Source: Apostichopus parvimensis (lineage: Eukaryota > Echinodermata > Holothuroidea > Aspidochirotida > Stichopodidae). Taken from it: 24,277 nt of DNA. The stretch is from the NCBI GenBank assembly GCA_000934455.1, contig KN890062.1, forward strand, positions 11,478-35,754, in the 5' to 3' direction. Shown here piece after piece: positions 19,217 to 24,277 of this stretch. The notes beneath the pieces are model-generated. The model searched no databases. It saw only the letters and a list, made by a program, of their open reading frames with translations, and was not told the origin of the DNA. Positions within the stretch are counted from its first letter, which is position 1. The number at the start of each line of letters is the position of its first letter. Made by a program: the position numbers and the translations under genes.

Positions 19217-19292
19217 GGGCTACGATAGGATTGGAAACAATGCCAGCTCAGGATTGCAAGCCTTATACTCTACCAACTCAGCTATCCAGCCC
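19217..19292 (-). tRNA. Degenerate tRNA-Ala(TGC)-like sequence or SINE head
   Basis: On the minus strand the 76 bases start GGGCTGGATAGCTGAGTTGG, which holds a perfect internal A box (TAGCTGAGTTGG). The anticodon loop reads CTTGCAA, which would give anticodon TGC (Ala). Near the 3' end gtttccaatcc matches the B box (GGTTCGAATCC) at nine of eleven positions. The acceptor arm pairs GGGCT with AGCCC, but its inner pairs, the anticodon stem (one A-C mismatch) and the T arm are imperfect. No genomic CCA is expected in eukaryotes. The length fits a tRNA. The decay of the stems suggests a tRNA pseudogene or the 5' part of a tRNA-derived SINE whose body would extend toward lower coordinates. Confidence 0.6.
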
Positions 19293-20028
19293 TAAGCTGG
19301 TGATGATCCCTCCATAGATATTTTTTCCTCATAAAATCTCTTCCTTGGAAACCCTTTGCTGTTTGGGTTTTATCAACTGAATTTCAGACATGTGTGATCC
19401 CTGGTGAAATGGTTTGCAAAGTACTGTGGGTTCTGACTGGTACCCCCTCCCCCCCCCCCAAAGTACTAGTCAGCCAAACCTTTCTTTTCCACTTTGTTAA
19501 TCATTTTCCCTGTTAGTTTTCCGCTGTCCATTTACTTTGATGTAATTCGTCTTTCTAATATTGCAAGTTAAATATGCAAACTGTAATGTTAATTAGACAG
19601 CAAGGGAGAGGTGCTTACACTTAAACACCAACCAATGATGTGCCAAATTAATCTCCCGTTCTAATTAGTTTGGAGAATAATATCACATAAGACCACCATA
19701 GTGAATACATCAACCTTTTCCCTTAAAATTCACTGTGACCCTTTAATACACTTTCATTTGTTAACATTTACAGGTTCTTGATGCATTTAGTTTGCATTTG
19801 TTCTATTATTCCAACATTCATCAGTAAACAGTCTGGGACTCAGTCTCCAAGGCCACCATCAAGGAGGCATAATCTCATAATCCTTGCAGTTTGTCTATTC
19901 TAAAGATTAACGCTAATCTTATCCACTTCACAATCACAACACGATACATAGCCATTCAATCTTTGATTAACCACCCCCTGGGAAAAGACAACTGTAAATT
20001 ATTGTAGCCAGTTTGTATGTTTAGGTGA
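19293..20028. other. Non-coding stretch with a C11 run
   Basis: C11 lies at 19449-19459. No exon-like frame and no repeat were seen. A good donor-like site (tttag|gtgagtg) occurs at about 20024, but no open exon precedes it. Confidence 0.5.
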
Positions 20029-21791
20029 GTGTTATATTTAGAAGACTTCCCCAAAATACTGCAATATGATTGGTCAAAAGAAGATTACCAACTGACCCTA
20101 CAAACCAATCAGAGTGACAGAAAGAGTGCCAGGCAGACTACAGCGCAGCATTCAACTCTGTGTATGTTTCATATATACAACACCTTCTGTCAACTGCCTT
20201 CTTCCATAGTGTTGTACAGGTTTATAGGTTTTGAGTGGGTGACTTACACACAAAGTCCTGCCAAACTTCAAGAGTAGATAAAGAAACCCTGGAAATTTGG
20301 GTAAAAAGTGTCAAGGATCTGTGTTTCTTTTCTTTTCGAGGTAAAGAATAGCTTTTATCTTCAAAGGAGAAGTAAGAAGAAAGAGTGTAGGAAGGAGTGT
20401 TTTTTTTTTCTTCCCTTGTTCATGCAATGTTAGACAACAAGGTGCAATATAGGTCAATATACAGCAGAATCATAAACTTACACCGCTCTGGTCAAACAGG
20501 ATCTGTGTATATTACTCATAGCTGGTTCACAAGTCAAGGTGACAAAACTGAGACAAGAGCTTACAGCTGGTTGCTTTACATAACCTAGTGCAGTGGATGA
20601 CAATTAGCTTGTGCAAGAAATCTTTACATCTGTGGTGAGTATCAGAAACAGAATCACATAAGATACATTTTAAGATAATCTCCAACTTAATTTAACAAAA
20701 AAAATAGCATCATGAGTCGTATTAGCTTTATCTGAATTGTAGAATTTGATAGTTTCGATACCCCCCAAAAAACAGTTAAATTATTTTTTTTATATTATAA
20801 AATAAATTAAAAAAATTAAAAAAAAAACCTTTAATCGATTGATGACTAATTAAGGATACAAGGAAATTAACTTAAGACCACATCCACTTAACGGATCATA
20901 AAATCAGAAAAATTATTGGTCAAGCCTAACCTTGAATATTTGAGAAACCAACTGTAGGCTATACAAGTCTCAGTCATTATAAAGTATTATATCTACCTCT
21001 ATACTACTATTATCATTATGTGTTTTAATGTAAGATGTTGGTCTAAATGCCCATGTCTTAACTTATAATTATGCTAGATATTTTCTTTAACTAAAACAGA
21101 TAACACACACACTACTTGAAATCTGTTTTGGGTGCTTTTGGGAGAAGTTTCTTCCAAAAAGTTAGTTACTTAACTAGCAGCCTAATAAACCACACACTAT
21201 GAAGATTATGTACCTCCACTCTGCACACATCTGCAAAACCTTTTCAATGTGTCTATAATATGCACTAAATTTCTTACAACGCCTTCATAAATGTTTGCTG
21301 AGCTTAAATCATGCACTGTTGGAGATCAATGTGACTGCCCTAAATCATACAATAGATTACTTAAAGATATATGCAAACTAATGTGGCTGTATATACCAAA
21401 GTTAAAGTTGTTGTAACCACTTAACAATATTGAATGTCACATATATACACTTTGGCAATACATGTGCAATGTAATGCAATGTAAGTCATTGTAATATGTA
21501 AGGGACCCATAGGATTGCAATTGCTACACCATAGTTCTGTACTACAAAACCTACTGCATATCCAATTGTACAAGCATGCACTCTACTCCATGCATTCTTG
21601 AAAAACTGTGAATATTGAATATAATTTGTGATGTATGATCATAAACTTATGTGATGTATTAACATTAACCTATGTGAATGCTCCATATATATGCCATTCA
21701 TCATGGAAACCCTATGCACGTCCTAAGCTATATGCTAGGGGCTTCTCAATAAGGGTCCTGTTGGCCAAGTCTGGCTTGCGATAAATTTCAT
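20029..21791. other. Non-coding stretch, very AT-rich core
   Basis: It contains T10 near 20400, an A/T-only patch at about 20777-20827 and a short run of gcaatgtaat words at about 21468-21500. ATTGG (20069-20073) and CCAAT (20105-20109) lie 36 bases apart but no start site can be shown. Open frames at 20029-20277 and 20397-20588 (+) have no motif. Confidence 0.5.
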
Positions 21792-22106
21792 TCAGACCTG
21801 AGAGAAAGAATAATTGTCCCAAATTATTGTAATAATCGGGTATGGAAGCCCTTGAAGCCCTAGGCTTGAGCATCCTGCCAGCCTACCCAGCACATCTCTT
21901 ACTCTAGGCATTGTGAGATTTCCTCTGGCCCTTTGCTCTGGCACGATCAATGTTTCCCACCTGCCTGTGTATAGACTTAATTGATAATCCCCTGCTCTTT
22001 TCCATGCATCAACTAAATACCTTTGTGCATGTAGTAAGCCGGAATCCAAACTGACTTGACCATTCCAGATATGATATGTACTGCAGGTCATTGCAAACCT
22101 GTGACT
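21792..22106 (-). CDS. Unidentified minus-strand open frame beside a tandem array
   Basis: An open frame of about 104 codons on the minus strand ends at 21792 and begins after a stop inside the first unit of the 76-bp array; the first ATG is at 22091. It is richer in GC than its neighbourhood and has a balanced composition, for example YLVDAWKRAGDYQLSLYTGR and PRVRDVLGRLAG. Those features are more protein-like than most frames here. I know no family with this sequence. Starting inside a satellite unit argues against a normal gene, but a fragment of a mobile element ORF or of a host exon is possible. Confidence 0.25.
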   Translation of the reverse strand, partial: SHRFAMTCSTYHIWNGQVSLDSGLLHAQRYLVDAWKRAGDYQLSLYTGRWETLIVPEQRARGNLTMPRVRDVLGRLAGCSSLGLQGLPYPIITIIWDNYSFSQV

Positions 22107-22359
22107 CCTCTACACTGGCTGTGCACCATATCTGCATGAATGGTATATGATATGTACTGCAGGTCATTGCAAACCTGTGACTCCTCTACACCGACCGTGC
22201 ACCATATCTGCAAGAACGGTATATGATATGTACTGCAGGTCATTGCAAACCTGTGACTCCTCTACACCGACCGTGCACCATATCTGCATGAATGGTATAC
22301 GATATATACTGTGACTCTTCTACAGCGACTATGAGCAATAACTGCATGAACGCTATGCC
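22069..22359. repeat. 76-bp tandem repeat, three and a half copies
   Basis: Units beginning atatgatatgtactgcaggt start at 22069, 22145 and 22221, exactly 76 apart. A fourth, at 22297, lacks about 17 bases and has diverged (gactcttctacagcgactat). Copies two and three are nearly identical, and copy one differs mostly at ctggct in place of cgaccg. Divergence at the edges with homogenised centre copies is typical of unequal exchange. Each unit contains a PstI-type CTGCAG and a ggtcattgcaaacc phrase. Confidence 0.93.
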
Positions 22360-23070
22360 ATAGATTGTCGAGGTAATCAAGAACTGTTCAAAAAGAAATT
22401 GCCAAGCCCGACTGACTGCTATGTCTTAAGTTACATTCAGTCACCAGTATATAACACCATGCAGACCCTCAATATTTAAAAAAAAACTCCCAAAATGAAC
22501 CGTCTCGCTTAACAACACCTTTTTTCCAACATAACCCAAACAGAATAGTCCTATGAGAGATACTGTACACTTAGTACAATTCCTGCAACTACAGACTTTG
22601 ATGCCATAAATCCCTTGATCCCAAATTAGTAACACTTGGTAACTGCTTAAGGGTCCCAGAACCACTTAACGGTATCCATGATATTCTGTTCATTGCCAAT
22701 TGTAGCCTATGTTTACACACCTTTGTGTGATCAAAGAGAGGTCATGCATCAGGTTTGTATATTAAGCAAATATTATGCCTACCTGAGATATACAGTTCAA
22801 TATCCATAGCACACAGTAAAGTTCATACAGTGAAGGAAATGGGGATGAAGGACTTTAACGTCAAGGCCCCAGACAGTGGATAACACATACCCCGCAAACT
22901 GTTGTTAAAGTGTGAAAGTTGCTGAAATACCCTCAAAGATGAAAGAAAACAACTGCTGTAAAATGTTGGAAAGAAGCCTCTTTGAACTCTACAGTATATC
23001 AGAAACAAAAAGAACTTTTTAACATTAATTTTTACTACCACAGAGCAGTAACTATTGAGTCCTATTACAT
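22360..23070. other. Non-coding stretch, nothing recognised
   Basis: No repeats were seen. Minus-strand frames at 22441-22665 and 22823-23041 are Cys/Phe/Leu-rich chance-like frames without splice context. Confidence 0.5.
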
Positions 23071-23099
23071 TGATGGTTCACTGAGTTTGTGAACCATCA
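23071..23099. repeat. Perfect 11-bp inverted repeat (hairpin)
   Basis: The arm tgatggttcac (23071-23081) and its exact complement gtgaaccatca (23089-23099) flank a seven-base loop (tgagttt). The stem is too short for a microRNA precursor. No U-run follows to suggest a terminator, and none would be expected in a eukaryote. Confidence 0.75.
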
Positions 23100-24159
23100 T
23101 TATGCTTGGGTTTGGTCATCAAAAGGACCAAAAAGGAAGAAAACTCTATATTTTCGTAGGCTCAAAAAGTAGAAAATATTTATCGTTTTGACGATATGTT
23201 CATCAATGTATTCCACTTTAAGTGAGCTTTACCAGTGAATTTATTATTCAACAAAGGTGTGTTTTACTCATGTCAAGAGTAACTTTCCGATAGTACAATC
23301 AACTTGAATTAATACCTAGCCAAACTAGCCACCAGTTCTGCATATCTGATCAATCTTAATAAGGTTGGGCAAGAGATGGGGGATAATACCCAAGTTACAG
23401 AAAAATTAAGGTTTCAAGAAAAGGGGGAGGGGGGGCCAAGTGACATATTTTTCCTCAGGGTCCAATCTGGTCATCAAAGTCATAGTCCTTAATTAAGCAC
23501 ACTCAGACAAATATGATGGAAATGTAAAAAGTTGACTTTTGACAAAGCAAACTATTCAAATCTGTTTCTTTCAAGAAACCTGGTCCAATTGCATTTTTGA
23601 TGGGTTTATTGCTTTGAAGTGACTGTGAGTATTGAAACAAAACCACAAATTCAGCCGAAACTTTTATGTATTAATACAGTAAAAACATATTCAACTTTAA
23701 AATATAAGAATTCAAAATTAAAGTAAATATGTTGAATGGGGAAGGGATGTTCAAACTGAAAATATATTCAAGGGAAAAGAGGGTGGGGTTAGGAATTTTA
23801 TATCTGTAAATATGAAATAGTCTGAAACTTATTTCTCTCTGTTATTCTGTAAAACCAACTGACTGTCAGATAGCCTACAGTTATAGACTCAAAGTTCTTT
23901 GAATTCTGCGTGCGCGGTGTTGACTGAAGCCTTTGAAGGATTAGATGTTAAGAAGCATCTGCAGCCCCTGGCAAACTGTAAGAATATACGATTAACACAT
24001 ATGTTTTGCTTAGCATGGCATTGTCGTGCCGCTGAGAGGAGTTTTTCCGGTTCATCTGTGAGATATACAGGAAGCTAAGATCTAGTCTATTACAAATTTT
24101 GTTGTTGTTATGCTTCCCTTTTGTGAAGTAGAAATGAACTTCAGTTCTGCAGACTGAAA
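23100..24159. other. Non-coding stretch, nothing recognised
   Basis: Holds a G-rich patch (about 23422-23436) and otherwise AT-rich text with no useful open frame. A small ttcagt/actgaa hairpin lies at about 24140-24158. Confidence 0.5.
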
Positions 24160-24240
24160 TAGCTCAGTATTAATCGATACTCTCAGGAATCAACACTTGT
24201 TACACTATCTTAGCTCAGTATCAATCAATACTCTCAGGAA
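24160..24240 (+). repeat. 51-bp-spaced direct repeat, second copy interrupted
   Basis: Thirty bases from tagctcagtat to ctctcaggaa occur at 24160-24189 and again at 24211-24240, with two substitutions. After the first copy the sequence continues tcaacacttgtt; after the second it changes at once to the transposon-like text at 24241. Confidence 0.88.
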
Positions 24241-24277
24241 CAGTGGCGGAGCGTCCATACAGTCAGGGGGGGCGGAT
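24241..24277 (+). mobile_element. Possible start of a hAT-like DNA transposon, cut by window end
   Basis: The last 37 bases start CAGTGGCGGAGCGTCC and include ggggggg. Many hAT-superfamily elements begin with CAGTG or CAGTGGCG, followed soon by a G run; that is family knowledge, not a search result. The boundary falls exactly where the second repeat copy is interrupted, which supports an insertion edge. hAT elements make 8-bp target duplications, so the eight bases before it (ctcaggaa) would be expected again after the far end, outside this window. Confidence 0.45.

Noticed and set aside
20069-20109. ATTGG and CCAAT boxes 36 bases apart as a promoter
   Set aside because: Such pentamers are frequent by chance, and no start site, first exon or TATA/initiator could be tied to them.
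1-24277. CRISPR arrays, bacterial operons, promoters or ribosome binding sites
   Set aside because: The direct repeats are contiguous tandem units without unique spacers of regular size, and the sequence has eukaryotic organisation.

Overview
The window looks like non-coding-rich nuclear DNA from an animal. It is AT-rich, has no bacterial-style gene packing, and its longest open frames fall on simple or tandem repeats. Possible exons are short and bounded by GT/AG splice signals, and MITE-like elements, minisatellites and a degenerate tRNA-like sequence are scattered through it. A marine invertebrate, perhaps a deuterostome, would fit, but nothing I can read fixes the taxon. No protein here could be named with confidence, and no complete gene, virus-like element or CRISPR array was found.

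Layout. 1-3219: non-coding, with long G or C homopolymers, an (AC)8 run and a nest of inverted repeats at 2371-2519. 3220-7302 (+): a possible 3' part of a spliced gene, with exon candidates at 3220-3387, 6015-6111 and 6982-7109 and a poly(A) signal at 7297-7302. Its introns hold a five-copy 61-bp minisatellite (3659-3969), a minus-strand protein-like stretch split over two frames (4535-4950) and a C-rich tract (5507-5536). 7303-12422: non-coding, with two copies of one MITE family in opposite orientation (8467-8834 and 12121-12422), an exon-like block at 9108-9202, a 23-bp tandem repeat (9530-9643) and a 97-bp-spaced direct repeat (11036-11180).

12527-12942: an assembly gap of 50 N flanked by the same 183 bp on both sides, probably a haplotype or gap-closing artefact. 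13491-13897: a complete-looking MITE with TA target duplication. 14864-15240: a purine-rich tract. 15760-15975: a possible terminal exon. 16843-17442: a block unusually dense in GATC. 18736-18960: palindromes, a GC-rich hairpin and an exact 22-bp direct repeat. 19217-19292 (-): a degenerate tRNA-Ala-like sequence. 21792-22359: a minus-strand open frame running into a 76-bp tandem array. 24160-24277: a 51-bp repeat apparently interrupted by the start of a hAT-like transposon that leaves the window.

The features do not form a pathway. The window is mainly a record of repeat insertion and local duplication around at most one or two poorly supported genes. Every coding call is inferred from reading frame and splice signals only.
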